A DNA stretch of 64,000 bases, taken from Bacillus sp. AFS041924 (GTDB lineage Bacteria > Bacillota > Bacilli > Bacillales > Bacillaceae_G). The notes beneath the pieces were generated by a model. That model searched no databases. It saw only the letters and a list, made by a program, of their open reading frames with translations, and had not been told where the DNA came from. Made by a program: the position numbers and the translations under genes. Of this stretch, positions 1 to 9,178 are shown one piece after another. Numbering within the stretch: the stretch's first letter is position 1; each line of letters begins with the position of its first letter. Location of the stretch: positions 1-64,000 of the forward strand of contig NZ_NULG01000004.1 of the NCBI RefSeq assembly GCF_002577195.1. The letters run 5' to 3'.

Positions 1-19
1 AGTGATATAATTTAATTAT

Positions 20-92
<73 letters not shown>

Positions 93-100
93 CTCTTTAT

Positions 101-177
101 GGCGGTCGTGGCGAAGTGGTTAACGCATCGGATTGTGGTTCCGACACTCGTGGGTTCGATTCCCATCGGTCGCCCCA
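101..177 (+). tRNA. tRNA-His (GUG)
   Basis: The anticodon loop ttGTGgt gives His. The extra 5' G (G-1) faces C73, the usual tRNA-His identity pair. CCA is encoded at 175-177. It lies 8 nt after tRNA-Thr. Confidence 0.96.
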
Positions 178-183
178 TATTAC

Positions 184-254
184 GCGGGTGTAGTTTAATG
201 GTAAAATAGAAGCCTTCCAAGCTTCGGTCGTGGGTTCGATTCCCATCACCCGCT
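184..254 (+). tRNA. tRNA-Gly (UCC)
   Basis: A 71-nt cloverleaf with acceptor gcgggtg/cacccgc and anticodon loop ctTCCaa. CCA is not encoded. Confidence 0.96.
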
Positions 255-270
255 TTTTGTAAAATTTAAT

Positions 271-347
<77 letters not shown>

Positions 348-366
348 TTAAATTTATAATTATTTT

Positions 367-441
367 TCCGCAGTAGCTCAGTGGTAGAGCACTCGGCTGT
401 TAACCGAGTGGTCGTAGGTTCGAATCCTACCTGCGGAGCCA
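367..441 (+). tRNA. tRNA-Asn (GUU)
   Basis: The acceptor is tccgcag/ctgcgga and the anticodon is GTT. CCA is encoded at 439-441. Confidence 0.96.
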
Positions 442-448
442 TTATGAT

Positions 449-539
449 AGAGAAGTACCCAAGTGGCTCAAGGGGCGCCCCTGCTAAGGGTGTAGATCGG
501 GTAACCGGTGCGAGGGTTCGAATCCCTTCTTCTCTGCCA
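449..539 (+). tRNA. tRNA-Ser (GCU)
   Basis: A long class II tRNA with an extended variable arm around gtagatcgggtaaccggtgc. The acceptor is agagaag/cttctct, the anticodon GCT reads AGC/AGU serine codons, and CCA is encoded at 537-539. Confidence 0.95.
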
Positions 540-549
540 TATTTTTTTT

Positions 550-621
550 GGCCCGTTGGTCAAGCGGTTAAGACACCGCCCTTTCACGGCGGTAACACGG
601 GTTCGAGTCCCGTACGGGTCA
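550..621 (+). tRNA. tRNA-Glu (UUC)
   Basis: The acceptor is ggcccgt/acgggtc and the anticodon loop is ctTTCac. CCA is not encoded. It is the last tRNA before the terminator at 631-668. Confidence 0.95.
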
Positions 622-630
622 TAACTAAAG

Positions 631-668
631 CTCAGTTATTTGTGATAACACAGGTAACTGAGTTTTTT
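631..668 (+). terminator. Terminator of the tRNA cluster
   Basis: The inverted repeat ctcagtta (631-638) / taactgag (655-662) is followed by a T-run. It closes the tRNA transcription unit. Confidence 0.85.
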
Positions 669-1647
669 ATTTGTCTTAAAAAGGTACTTAAACAATCATT
701 TGCGCAAGAATTCTTCCAGCTTATTGTAAGAGTGAAGACATCGCTCGTTTAATGTATTTAGCATGTTAATCGTTTCAAAGTATTGCTATCAGTATGACAT
801 TTGGATTGTGATCTGGACAAATAGAAGGTAGGCCCTAGAAAGGTTTTTATTATTGGCAGTATAATATCTGATAAGGTAATGCTTAAATGTAATTCTCGTA
901 AATAGGGAATAATATTTTAATGAAGGTATCGAAAAAAATTTCTTTTGAATAAAAAAACGGACTGACCTAATTGTTAATCCTAAAAAAATTTATTCACTTT
1001 ATAAAATAACCTGATCATTTACTCATCTTTTTTGATATGCTTTAATTTCATCATCTGAAAAGACATTTGTTGCTAATCGCTTCACACGACTCCAGTATTC
1101 TTTGAACTCATCGTATTCTTACCTTTGATCTTTAATAAAATCAATCAAACTGCCATCAGTAAAAATAAAGTGTGCTTTTGGATAAGTTGCATCGCAATAA
1201 ATATTCCCACGTAGATGTAGTATATTTTCAGTCTCTTTTACAAATATCGTAACGGAAACAGCACATTTAAGTCGTAGCTCTCCGGGGTCTCGCCCTTCCT
1301 TTTCCCATTGCTTCATTCGGGTTACATAATCCTCATTTTCAAAACTAATAGCCTATTTACTTATTTTATCCTCGCTCTTAATTACACTCTCATCAATATT
1401 AATAAATAATATTACTATAGTGTATCATTCAACATTCTGTTTTAACTTCTAATATTTGTTAATGTAAAATATCAATATCCAAAATACTTAAACGGAAAGA
1501 TAGAAATGATTTTAAACTTGGGAGAGTTATTAGGGGATAAACTTCTAATATTTACTGTCTTGCCCTTAAGAAATTAGAGAGCAAGAAATTGAAAGTAAAT
1601 TAAGTATCACAGTGCTAAAATGTGAATAGCAAAGATGAGGTGATTGG
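669..1647. other. Gene-poor stretch after the tRNA cluster
   Basis: About 980 bases hold no intact gene. The only coding-like signal is the broken minus-strand frame at 1023-1352. From 669 to 1022 and from 1353 to 1640 I see AT-rich sequence without a convincing ORF, RNA or repeat. The adaA promoter should lie near its 3' end, but I cannot place it. Confidence 0.6.
1023..1352 (-). pseudogene. Decayed gene of unknown family
   Basis: One minus-strand frame reads as protein across two in-frame stops. A 65-codon piece runs from the Met at 1316 to a TAA at 1119-1121. It contains Cys, Tyr, Phe and Trp residues and charged stretches typical of a soluble protein. Reading past that stop gives a further 32 sensible codons beginning EYDEFKEYWSRVKRL and ending with TGA at 1023. 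Upstream of the Met the frame stays coding-like (AISFENEDYVTR) as far as a TAG at 1353-1355. I do not recognise the family. Position downstream of a tRNA cluster fits a remnant of inserted DNA, but that is inference. Confidence 0.5.
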
Positions 1648-2202
1648 ATGGACGGATTAAATAATCAAGTTATGTGGACCGCAGTTGAAAAATGTGATGA
1701 GAACTATGATGGTGTTTTTATTTATGCAGTTCAGTCTACTGGTATCTGTTGTAAACCTTCTTGTAAGTCAAGAACACCATTAAAAGAAAATGTATCGTTT
1801 TATTCGTCATTTTCTTTGGCAATTGATGATGGATACCGCCCATGTAAGAGATGTCGTCCTGACTTACTTCATTCAAATGAAGAGGATATTATTTTATCAG
1901 CCAAACGTTTTATTGAAAAAGAGTATCGAAGTAACTTAACTTTAGATCGTTTAGCAATTGAAGTAGGGGTAAGTAAATTTCATTTACAGAGATTATTTAA
2001 AAAGTCTACAGGTATATCGCCATTAGAATATGCTACTAAGTTAAAAATGAAAGAAGCGACGAGATTGCTTCAAGTGACTGATGATACTATAACTGAAATA
2101 GCATATGGTCTTGGTTTTAAAAGTTCAGCACATTTCGCGAGTTTATTTCGGCAACAGCTAAATTATACCCCAACAACATTTAGGAAGGGGTTAAATAAGT
2201 GA
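1648..2202 (+). CDS. adaA: AdaA-type methylphosphotriester methyltransferase and AraC regulator
   Basis: A 184-aa protein. The N-terminal Ada metal-binding domain (about 1-75) shows the GICCKPSCKSR motif with Cys35 and Cys39, plus RPCKRCRP with Cys66 and Cys69, the four zinc ligands. In this family the first of these accepts the methyl group from DNA phosphotriesters, which switches the protein into an activator. The AraC helix-turn-helix domain spans about 80-184. There is no fused or adjacent AdaB/Ogt alkyltransferase, unlike the B. subtilis adaAB operon. The stop overlaps the GTG start of an EamA transporter by 4 nt, so the two are co-translated. A Shine-Dalgarno GAGGTGAT precedes the ATG. 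The expected role is the adaptive response to alkylation damage. Confidence 0.9.
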   Translation: MDGLNNQVMWTAVEKCDENYDGVFIYAVQSTGICCKPSCKSRTPLKENVSFYSSFSLAIDDGYRPCKRCRPDLLHSNEEDIILSAKRFIEKEYRSNLTLDRLAIEVGVSKFHLQRLFKKSTGISPLEYATKLKMKEATRLLQVTDDTITEIAYGLGFKSSAHFASLFRQQLNYTPTTFRKGLNK

Positions 2203-3125
2203 AGTTTAAAGATGGAATGGCATTATTTGGTTTAGCTGCACTATGGGGAGCTTCATTTTTATTTATTCGAATCTCTTCACCTGTTTTTGGACCATTTCTA
2301 ACTATTCAAGGAAGAGTTACATTTGCTGCGTTCGCCTTGGTGTTATATTTAGTCATTACTAAAGGGTCATTACATTTTATAAAGAGATGGAGACAATACC
2401 TAATAATAGGGGTATTAAATGCAGCTATTCCATTTACATTAATTGCTACATCAGCTTTACATCTGACAGCTTCAATTTCATCAATTCTAAATTCTTTAAC
2501 ACCAATATTTACGGCATTGGTTGTCTGGTTTTGGTCGAATGAAAAGTTGGGAATACGAAAGTGGCTTGGAATAATGGTAGGAGTCCTTGGAGTGATCTTA
2601 CTAGTAGGCTGGAGTTCTATTCCGTTTACTTACAATGTTAAAATTGCAATCGGACTCGCTGTTTTGTCGACTATTTCATATGGTATAGCAGGTGTTTATG
2701 CTAAGAAAGCATTTGTAGGAGTTCCAGCGTTATCACTTGCTACTGGACAACAAATTGGTGCAGCTATCTTACTTTTACCTTTTACATTACTGAATTTACC
2801 GACAATCACACATAAAGTTTCGGTAGTTGCGATTTTAGCAGTTCTCGCATTAGCACTATTTTGCACAGCCATCGCATATTTATTGTATTTTTATCTTATT
2901 GAAAGTGTTGGGCCAACTAAAACATTAAGTGTAACATTTTTAATTCCTGTGTTTGGGATGATCTGGGGAGTTCTTATTTTGAAAGAGCATATTACATTAG
3001 GTATGCTGCTTGGTTTTATTGTTATTTTATGTAGTGTTTTTCTAATCTCAGAAATTAGTTTAGGTTTGTTAACATCAAAAAAGCGAATGCAAGTATTACA
3101 AGCATTTAGGGATCTTCGAAAATAG
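2199..3125 (+). CDS. EamA/DMT-family transporter
   Basis: A 308-aa integral membrane protein with about ten hydrophobic segments arranged as two EamA repeats (roughly 5-140 and 150-285). The N-terminal pattern LWGASFLFIRI is typical of drug/metabolite exporters. It starts at GTG 2199, overlapping the adaA stop (GTGA), and so is probably expressed with adaA. Substrate is unknown. Export of a toxic metabolite or alkylating compound would fit the operon, but that is inference. The terminator directly follows and overlaps the last codons. Confidence 0.85.
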   Translation: MKFKDGMALFGLAALWGASFLFIRISSPVFGPFLTIQGRVTFAAFALVLYLVITKGSLHFIKRWRQYLIIGVLNAAIPFTLIATSALHLTASISSILNSLTPIFTALVVWFWSNEKLGIRKWLGIMVGVLGVILLVGWSSIPFTYNVKIAIGLAVLSTISYGIAGVYAKKAFVGVPALSLATGQQIGAAILLLPFTLLNLPTITHKVSVVAILAVLALALFCTAIAYLLYFYLIESVGPTKTLSVTFLIPVFGMIWGVLILKEHITLGMLLGFIVILCSVFLISEISLGLLTSKKRMQVLQAFRDLRK

Positions 3126-3143
3126 GCGAAGATCCTATTTTTA
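3110..3143 (+). terminator. Terminator of the adaA operon
   Basis: The arms ggatcttcg (3110-3118) and cgaagatcc (3127-3135) are followed by tattttt. The 5' arm lies inside the end of the transporter gene. Confidence 0.85.
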
Positions 3144-3651
3144 TTACGATCATTTTGAGTAGTTTGTATAAAATTAGTAGAGCAAGGAAGAAGCCAGCAT
3201 AAAATTCAATCTTCAAATTAACCAATAAAGTGAACTAGATTTTCATTTCGTTTCAACTTTTGCATCTGAATTTCCAAATAATTTGGGATTACTTTATTAT
3301 TTTTTAAAAAAATTAGCTCTCTTTGTTGAATCGACAATATTCTACAATACTTTTTAAATACAAAGTTTAAATGTATTAAAACTATGAAATATGTATGAAA
3401 TTTTATCATAAATCAAATTTTTACAAATTATTACAAGGAATTTTTAGAATAAAACGAATAAATATTCATTAATATTCATTCGACAAATTCGACATTTTTA
3501 CGACAAACGCAATAATGACAACGGTTTCATGAATGGTTGTTCATTTTCCAAAAAATGTTTTTGAATTTTTTTTGCATAAAAACAAGGGGAATATATATAT
3601 TTGTAGAATATTAAGAGATAGAAGAATTTAAGAGATTGTAATGAGGTGAGG
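3144..3651. other. Intergenic region before the glycogen operon
   Basis: About 500 AT-rich bases without a convincing gene. At 3455-3510 there are repeated short motifs (atattcatt twice, cgaca three times) and a small palindrome GAATA-AA-TATTC, possible regulator sites. The glgB promoter must lie here. No clear sigma-A promoter is visible. A sigma-E-like arrangement just upstream of the gene is possible but weak. Confidence 0.4.
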
Positions 3652-5583
3652 ATGTTGCTTTTGACACGGCCAACTGAATTTGATGTGCATTTATTCCATG
3701 AAGGAAGTTTATTCCATAGCCATGAATGCTTTGGGGCACATGTAGTAAAAAAGGGGAATAAAGTTGGAACTACTTTTACAGTGTGGGCACCACATGCAAA
3801 GGGTGTCTCAGTTGTTGGGGACTTTAACAAGTGGAATGGTTCTGAACACAAAATGGAAAAGTTGAACGATCAAGGGATTTGGACGATATATATCCCCGAA
3901 ATTGGTCATGGGACTGTATACAAGTATGAAGTTTCAACTAGACAAGGCGATATTTTATTAAAAAGTGATCCTTACGCTTTTTATAGTGAACTTCGACCAA
4001 ATACTGCTTCGATTGTTTATGATCTTTCAGGTTATAAGTGGAAAGATGCGAAATATCGAAAACAGAAATTTAAAAAGTCTGTTTATGAAGAAGCAGTTTT
4101 AATTTATGAAGTTCATTTAGGGTCTTGGAAAAAGAAGAAAAACGGTGACTTCTACACATATGCAGAACTAGCAACAGAATTGATTCCTTATGTTAAGGAG
4201 CATGGTTTTACACATATTGAAATATTACCTTTAGTTGAGCATCCGTATGATCGCTCTTGGGGATATCAAGGTGTAGGATATTTTTCTACTACTAGTCGAT
4301 ATGGAAACCCACATGAATTAATGGGCTTTATTGATGAATGCCACCAGCACGGAATAGGAGTCATTATGGACTGGGTACCTGGTCATTTTTGTAAGGATTC
4401 ACATGGGTTATACATGTTTGATGGGGAACCGACATATGAATATGAAGGTTATGATGCTAGAGAGAATGAAGTATGGGGTACAGTGAACTTTGATTTATCG
4501 AAACCAGAAGTAAAATCATTTCTTATTTCAAATGCTTTATATTGGATGGAGTACTTTCATATTGATGGTTTCCGAGTAGACGCAGTTGCCAATATTTTGT
4601 ATTGGAAAAATAGGAATGAAGAAAATCCTTTTGCAGTTTCTTTTTTAAGTAGATTAAATGAAGCGGTATTTGAACATGATCCCCAAGTATTAATGATTGC
4701 AGAAGATTCTACAGATTGGCCACTGGTTACTGCACCTACATACGAAGGTGGATTAGGCTTTAATTTTAAATGGAATATGGGTTGGATGAATGACGTTTTG
4801 ACTTATATGGAGACTCACCCAACGGAAAGAAAGCATCATCATAATCGGATGACTTTCTCGTTTTTATATGCCTTCTCAGAAAATTTCATCTTACCTTTTT
4901 CCCATGATGAGGTAGTACATGGTAAAAAATCCTTACTAAATAAAATGCCAGGTTCATATGAGGAAAAGTTTGCTCAATTAAGGACATTATTTGGTTATTA
5001 TTTAGCTCATCCAGGTAAGAAGCTCTTATTTATGGGGAGTGAATTTGGTCAGTTCGATGAATGGAAGGATTTAGAGCAAGTTGATTGGATGATAAAAGAT
5101 TATGAATCTCATACCAAGATGAACAAATATTTCAAAGAACTATTATCTATTTATAAAAAAAATAAATCACTTTATGAAGTAGATAACCATTGGGATGGAT
5201 TTTCTTGGATTGATGCAAATAATTCAGAGCAAAGTGTATTTTCATTTATTCGCAAAGGGAAAAACAAAGAAGATTATGTCATAGTAATTTGTAATTTTAG
5301 AGAGATTTCTTATGACTCATATCGAATTGGAGTACCTGCAAAGCACCGATTTAAAGAATTACTTTCAAGCGATTATGTCCAATTTGGTGGCGATAGTAAA
5401 ATCAATCGTTCATCCATTGAAGCAGAAGAAATACCATTCCATGGTTTACCATACAGTATTGAAATAGCACTACCCGCTTTTAGTTTTACAATCATACGTC
5501 CAGTCAAAATACGAAAGGGGATTAGCAGCAATGGTTCAGAAGAAATGCGTAGCAATGTTACTAGCAGGGGGAAAAGGAAGTAG
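3652..5583 (+). CDS. glgB: 1,4-alpha-glucan branching enzyme
   Basis: It introduces alpha-1,6 branches into glycogen. The protein is 643 aa from ATG 3652, which has GAGG 5 nt away; an in-frame GTG at 3646 would add two residues but lacks a site. There is an N-terminal CBM48 domain (about 25-115), a GH13 TIM barrel and a C-terminal beta domain. Seen motifs are [15 protein letters not shown] (nucleophile Asp about 310), AEDST (acid/base Glu about 351) and SHDEVVHGK. It is the first gene of glgBCDAP. Its last 17 codons overlap glgC by 53 nt, giving a longer, basic C-terminus (ending SRGKRK) than usual. The length is otherwise normal. Confidence 0.96.
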   Translation: MLLLTRPTEFDVHLFHEGSLFHSHECFGAHVVKKGNKVGTTFTVWAPHAKGVSVVGDFNKWNGSEHKMEKLNDQGIWTIYIPEIGHGTVYKYEVSTRQGDILLKSDPYAFYSELRPNTASIVYDLSGYKWKDAKYRKQKFKKSVYEEAVLIYEVHLGSWKKKKNGDFYTYAELATELIPYVKEHGFTHIEILPLVEHPYDRSWGYQGVGYFSTTSRYGNPHELMGFIDECHQHGIGVIMDWVPGHFCKDSHGLYMFDGEPTYEYEGYDARENEVWGTVNFDLSKPEVKSFLISNALYWMEYFHIDGFRVDAVANILYWKNRNEENPFAVSFLSRLNEAVFEHDPQVLMIAEDSTDWPLVTAPTYEGGLGFNFKWNMGWMNDVLTYMETHPTERKHHHNRMTFSFLYAFSENFILPFSHDEVVHGKKSLLNKMPGSYEEKFAQLRTLFGYYLAHPGKKLLFMGSEFGQFDEWKDLEQVDWMIKDYESHTKMNKYFKELLSIYKKNKSLYEVDNHWDGFSWIDANNSEQSVFSFIRKGKNKEDYVIVICNFREISYDSYRIGVPAKHRFKELLSSDYVQFGGDSKINRSSIEAEEIPFHGLPYSIEIALPAFSFTIIRPVKIRKGISSNGSEEMRSNVTSRGKRK

Positions 5584-6658
5584 GTTAAGTTCTTTAACGA
5601 AAGAACTAGCAAAACCAGCCGTAGCTTTCGGAGGTAAATATCGAATTATAGATTTTACTTTAAGTAATTGCACAAATTCAGGAATTGATACTGTTGGAGT
5701 GTTAACTCAATACCAGCCACTTGTCCTAAACTCATATATTGGTATAGGAAGTGCATGGGATTTAGATCGTTTAAATGGTGGGGTAACAGTTTTACCACCT
5801 TATTCAGAAGCATCTGGTGTTAAATGGTATACAGGTACTGCAAGTGCAATTTATCAAAATTTAAATTATATAAAACAATACCAACCTGAATATGTGTTGA
5901 TTCTTTCAGGTGATCATATTTATAAAATGGATTATAGTAAAATGTTAGAATATCACATTGAAAAAGAAGCTGATGTTTCAATTTCAGTGATCGAGGTTCC
6001 TTTTGAAGAAGCTAGCCGTTTCGGAATTATGAATACTAACAAAGAGATGGATATTGTTGAATTTGAAGAAAAACCTCAAAATCCTAAGAGTAATTTAGCA
6101 TCTATGGGAATTTATATTTTTAAATGGAATGTTTTAAAAGAGTTTTTAGAAATGGATGATCGTAATCCAGAATCAAGTAATGATTTTGGTAAAGACGTTA
6201 TTCCACTTTTACTAGAAGAAAAGAAAAAAGTAGTTGCTTATCCTTTCAAAGGCTATTGGAAAGATGTTGGTACAGTAAAAAGCTTATGGGAAGCAAATAT
6301 GGATTTGTTAAATGAAGATAGTGAACTAAATATATATGACCGTGACTGGCGCATATATTCAGTGAATCCAAATCAACCACCGCAATACATTGCACCTACA
6401 GCAATTGTTGAAGACTCGCTAATTAATGAGGGGTGTGTTGTTGAAGGGTTTATATCTCATTCAGTTTTATTCCAAGGTGTAACAGTTGGAGAGGGTAGTA
6501 TGATTAAAGACTCCGTTATTATGCCAGGTAGTGTAATTGGAAGAGACGTTCGAATTGAAAATGCAGTAGTAGCCCCTGGAATGGTTATTCCTGATGGCAG
6601 CTTATTAGGTCCTGAGAAAGATTATGAAGAGGTAATTTTAGTTACGAGCGAAGAATAA
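5531..6658 (+). CDS. glgC: Glucose-1-phosphate adenylyltransferase, catalytic subunit
   Basis: It makes ADP-glucose and pyrophosphate from glucose-1-phosphate and ATP, the committed step of glycogen synthesis. The protein is 375 aa. It has the N-terminal nucleotidyltransferase motif AGGKGSRL (residues 11-18), the [11 protein letters not shown] substrate region and a C-terminal left-handed beta-helix with hexapeptide repeats (about 280-365). The start at 5531 is supported by AAAGGGG nine nt upstream and places the first 53 nt inside glgB. It is followed by glgD, with which it forms a GlgCD-type enzyme in bacilli. Confidence 0.96.
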   Translation: MVQKKCVAMLLAGGKGSRLSSLTKELAKPAVAFGGKYRIIDFTLSNCTNSGIDTVGVLTQYQPLVLNSYIGIGSAWDLDRLNGGVTVLPPYSEASGVKWYTGTASAIYQNLNYIKQYQPEYVLILSGDHIYKMDYSKMLEYHIEKEADVSISVIEVPFEEASRFGIMNTNKEMDIVEFEEKPQNPKSNLASMGIYIFKWNVLKEFLEMDDRNPESSNDFGKDVIPLLLEEKKKVVAYPFKGYWKDVGTVKSLWEANMDLLNEDSELNIYDRDWRIYSVNPNQPPQYIAPTAIVEDSLINEGCVVEGFISHSVLFQGVTVGEGSMIKDSVIMPGSVIGRDVRIENAVVAPGMVIPDGSLLGPEKDYEEVILVTSEE

Positions 6659-6706
6659 GAGGTGGCTCATTCCTCAAATAGAAAAATAGATTGAGAGGGT
6701 TATTTG

Positions 6707-7726
6707 ATGAAACATACTATGCTAGGAATAATTGAGGCGTCAACACATTTTGAATCTTTAAAGCCGTTAACACAGCATCGACCATTAGCAACACTTCCTT
6801 ATGCAGGTCGATATCGTTTAATCGATTTTATGTTAAGTAATATGGTGAACTCTGGTATTACGAGTGTCGCTGTATTTCCAGATAAACCTTATCGATCAAT
6901 TATTGATCACTTAGGCTCCGGTAAACATTGGGATCTAAATCGTAAAAAGGATGGACTATTCATTTTTACGCCAGAGCCGACTGATGGAGCTTTTGGTACA
7001 TTCGATTTCATCGAAAAGCATATTCAATTTTTACAACGCTCTACTCAAAAGTATGTAGTAGTAGCAAACACTTATACGATTTGCTCTGTGGATTTTAGAC
7101 CAATTTTAAAGAGACATGTCGAAACAAGTTCACATATTACTGAGTTAAAACAATTTGGTAAATCTTTAAATATCTATATACTTGAAAAAGAGTTATTGTT
7201 GAAGCTTTTTGAAAACTTCCATGAAAAGGGCTATGAAACAATTATGGACGTTGTGCGCGATCAAAATAATGAGGTCGAACTAAGTGCATATGAAATTCCT
7301 CAACAAGTTGCAATTATTCAAACAATTGAGGACTATTTCGAGCAAAGTATGAAATTATTGAATCCCGAAATATGGAATCAATTATTCTTAAAATCTTACC
7401 CAGTATTTACTAAGGTTAAGGATGAGCCACCAACAAAATATTCAAAAGAAGCAATTGTTAAAAATTCAATTGTAGCAAATGGATGCGAAATTGAAGGAAC
7501 AGTTGAAAATAGTATTATTTCAAGGGCAGTGAAAATTGGAAAAAATACGATTATTCGTAATTGTGTTGTTATGCAAAAATCAAACATTGGGGATAATTGT
7601 ATATTAGATGGAGTTATATTAGATAAAGATGTCCGAATAGAAGATGGTGTTGAAATAAAAGGAAGCTTAAGTGAGCCGGTAGTGCTTCGAAAAGGTTCAG
7701 TTCAAGGAGCGTTGATTCAGTGGTAA
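6707..7726 (+). CDS. glgD: Glucose-1-phosphate adenylyltransferase, GlgD subunit
   Basis: A 339-aa paralogue of GlgC that acts as the regulatory or accessory subunit in Bacillus. The [20 protein letters not shown] block aligns with the GlgC fold, but the Gly-rich catalytic loop (AGGKGSRL in GlgC) is missing. C-terminal hexapeptide repeats start around residue 250. ATG 6707 is chosen because GAGAGGG lies 7 nt upstream; an in-frame TTG at 6704 is closer to that site and is less likely. Its last 7 nt overlap the GTG start of glgA. Confidence 0.93.
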   Translation: MKHTMLGIIEASTHFESLKPLTQHRPLATLPYAGRYRLIDFMLSNMVNSGITSVAVFPDKPYRSIIDHLGSGKHWDLNRKKDGLFIFTPEPTDGAFGTFDFIEKHIQFLQRSTQKYVVVANTYTICSVDFRPILKRHVETSSHITELKQFGKSLNIYILEKELLLKLFENFHEKGYETIMDVVRDQNNEVELSAYEIPQQVAIIQTIEDYFEQSMKLLNPEIWNQLFLKSYPVFTKVKDEPPTKYSKEAIVKNSIVANGCEIEGTVENSIISRAVKIGKNTIIRNCVVMQKSNIGDNCILDGVILDKDVRIEDGVEIKGSLSEPVVLRKGSVQGALIQW

Positions 7727-9153
7727 ATGTTTTATATATTGTTTCTGAGTGTGTACCATTTGTTAAATCGGGAGGGCTTGCAGATGTTGCAGGCGCTCTC
7801 CCTAAGTATTTAAATAAACTAAGTATGAATGTAAGAGTAATGCTTCCATTTTACTCGTTAATTCCTGCTAAATATAGAGAAGAAGCTAAGCTAGTAAAAG
7901 AGCTTTCTATAAATCTAGGCTGGAGAAAACAGTATTGTGGATTATTTGAGTTGAAGGTAGAAGGAACAACTTATTATTTTATCGATAACGAATACTATTT
8001 CAATCGTGATAAGCTGTATGGTCATTTTGATGATGGGGAGCGTTTTGCATTCTTCTCTCTTGCAGCAATTGAGTGTATTAAGGAATTAGACTTTAAACCA
8101 GATGTGATCCACTGTCATGATTGGCATACGGCAATGATCCCATTTTTCATGAAAGAGTATGGTGCTTTAAAAGATATTAATCCAAAAATGAAATCTGTTT
8201 TTACTATTCATAACCTTCAATTCCAAGGTGTATTTCCAAAGGTTGTAATGGATGATATGTTAGGAATTGATGAGAAATATTTTCACAATGGCTATTTAAA
8301 ATTTTACGATTGTATCAATTTTATGAAAGCTGGAATCATTTCAAGCGATATCGTAACAACTGTTAGTCCAACTTATAAAGAAGAAATTAAGCATGAGTTT
8401 TTTGGAGAGCAATTAGATGGACTATTACGTGAGCAAGATCACAAACTGTTTGGAATTGTAAATGGAATTGATGAAACAATTTATAATCCGGCAACTGACC
8501 AAAAGATTTATGCTAATTATGATGAATTTACAATCGAGAATAAGACAGAAAATAAATTGAGATTGCAGGAATCACTTGCTTTAAAAGTAGACAAAAACAT
8601 ACCAGTTATTGCGATGGTTTCTCGTTTAACAGGTCAAAAAGGTATTGATCTCATTCAACACGTATTCCCACAACTTATGGATCATGATGTACAGGTTGTC
8701 ATATTAGGTACTGGTGATGAAGAATTTGAGAACTTCTTTAAAGCAATGGAACATAATTACTATGATAAAGTAAGAGGTTATATTGGATTTGACGAAAGTT
8801 TTGCGCATCAGATTTATGCAGGTGCCGATTTATTCCTTATGCCTTCACTATTTGAGCCGTGTGGATTAGGTCAACTGATTGCAATGAAGTACGGTTGTGT
8901 TCCGATTGTAAGAGAGACTGGGGGGCTAAATGACACTGTCCAGTCATATAATGAACAGAAGAAGAGTGGGAACGGATTTACATTTACTAACTATAATGCC
9001 CACGATATGCTTCATACAATTGAACGTGCATTAAGTATTTACGAGAATAAAAACCATTGGAAATCAGTCAGAAAAAATGCGATTACTAGGGACTCAAGTT
9101 GGCTAAAATCAGCTAAAGAATATGCAAAATTATATATGCAATCTTCAAAGTAA
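7720..9153 (+). CDS. glgA: Glycogen synthase (ADP-glucose)
   Basis: It extends alpha-1,4-glucan chains from ADP-glucose (GT5 family). The protein is 477 aa and starts at GTG 7720 with AAGGAG about 10 nt upstream. The N-terminal [14 protein letters not shown] motif carries the ADP-glucose-binding Lys16. The C-terminal domain has [17 protein letters not shown] and the ETGGLNDTV loop. Length and order are as in B. subtilis. Confidence 0.96.
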   Translation: MVNVLYIVSECVPFVKSGGLADVAGALPKYLNKLSMNVRVMLPFYSLIPAKYREEAKLVKELSINLGWRKQYCGLFELKVEGTTYYFIDNEYYFNRDKLYGHFDDGERFAFFSLAAIECIKELDFKPDVIHCHDWHTAMIPFFMKEYGALKDINPKMKSVFTIHNLQFQGVFPKVVMDDMLGIDEKYFHNGYLKFYDCINFMKAGIISSDIVTTVSPTYKEEIKHEFFGEQLDGLLREQDHKLFGIVNGIDETIYNPATDQKIYANYDEFTIENKTENKLRLQESLALKVDKNIPVIAMVSRLTGQKGIDLIQHVFPQLMDHDVQVVILGTGDEEFENFFKAMEHNYYDKVRGYIGFDESFAHQIYAGADLFLMPSLFEPCGLGQLIAMKYGCVPIVRETGGLNDTVQSYNEQKKSGNGFTFTNYNAHDMLHTIERALSIYENKNHWKSVRKNAITRDSSWLKSAKEYAKLYMQSSK

Positions 9154-9178
9154 AAATCTTTTAGGATGAGGTGATTCC

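Noticed and set aside
3218-3409. 63-codon minus-strand frame upstream of glgB
   Set aside because: AT-rich composition, no ribosome site, no recognisable protein features.
3498-3851. Minus-strand frame across the glgB start
   Set aside because: Antisense to glgB; no ribosome site.
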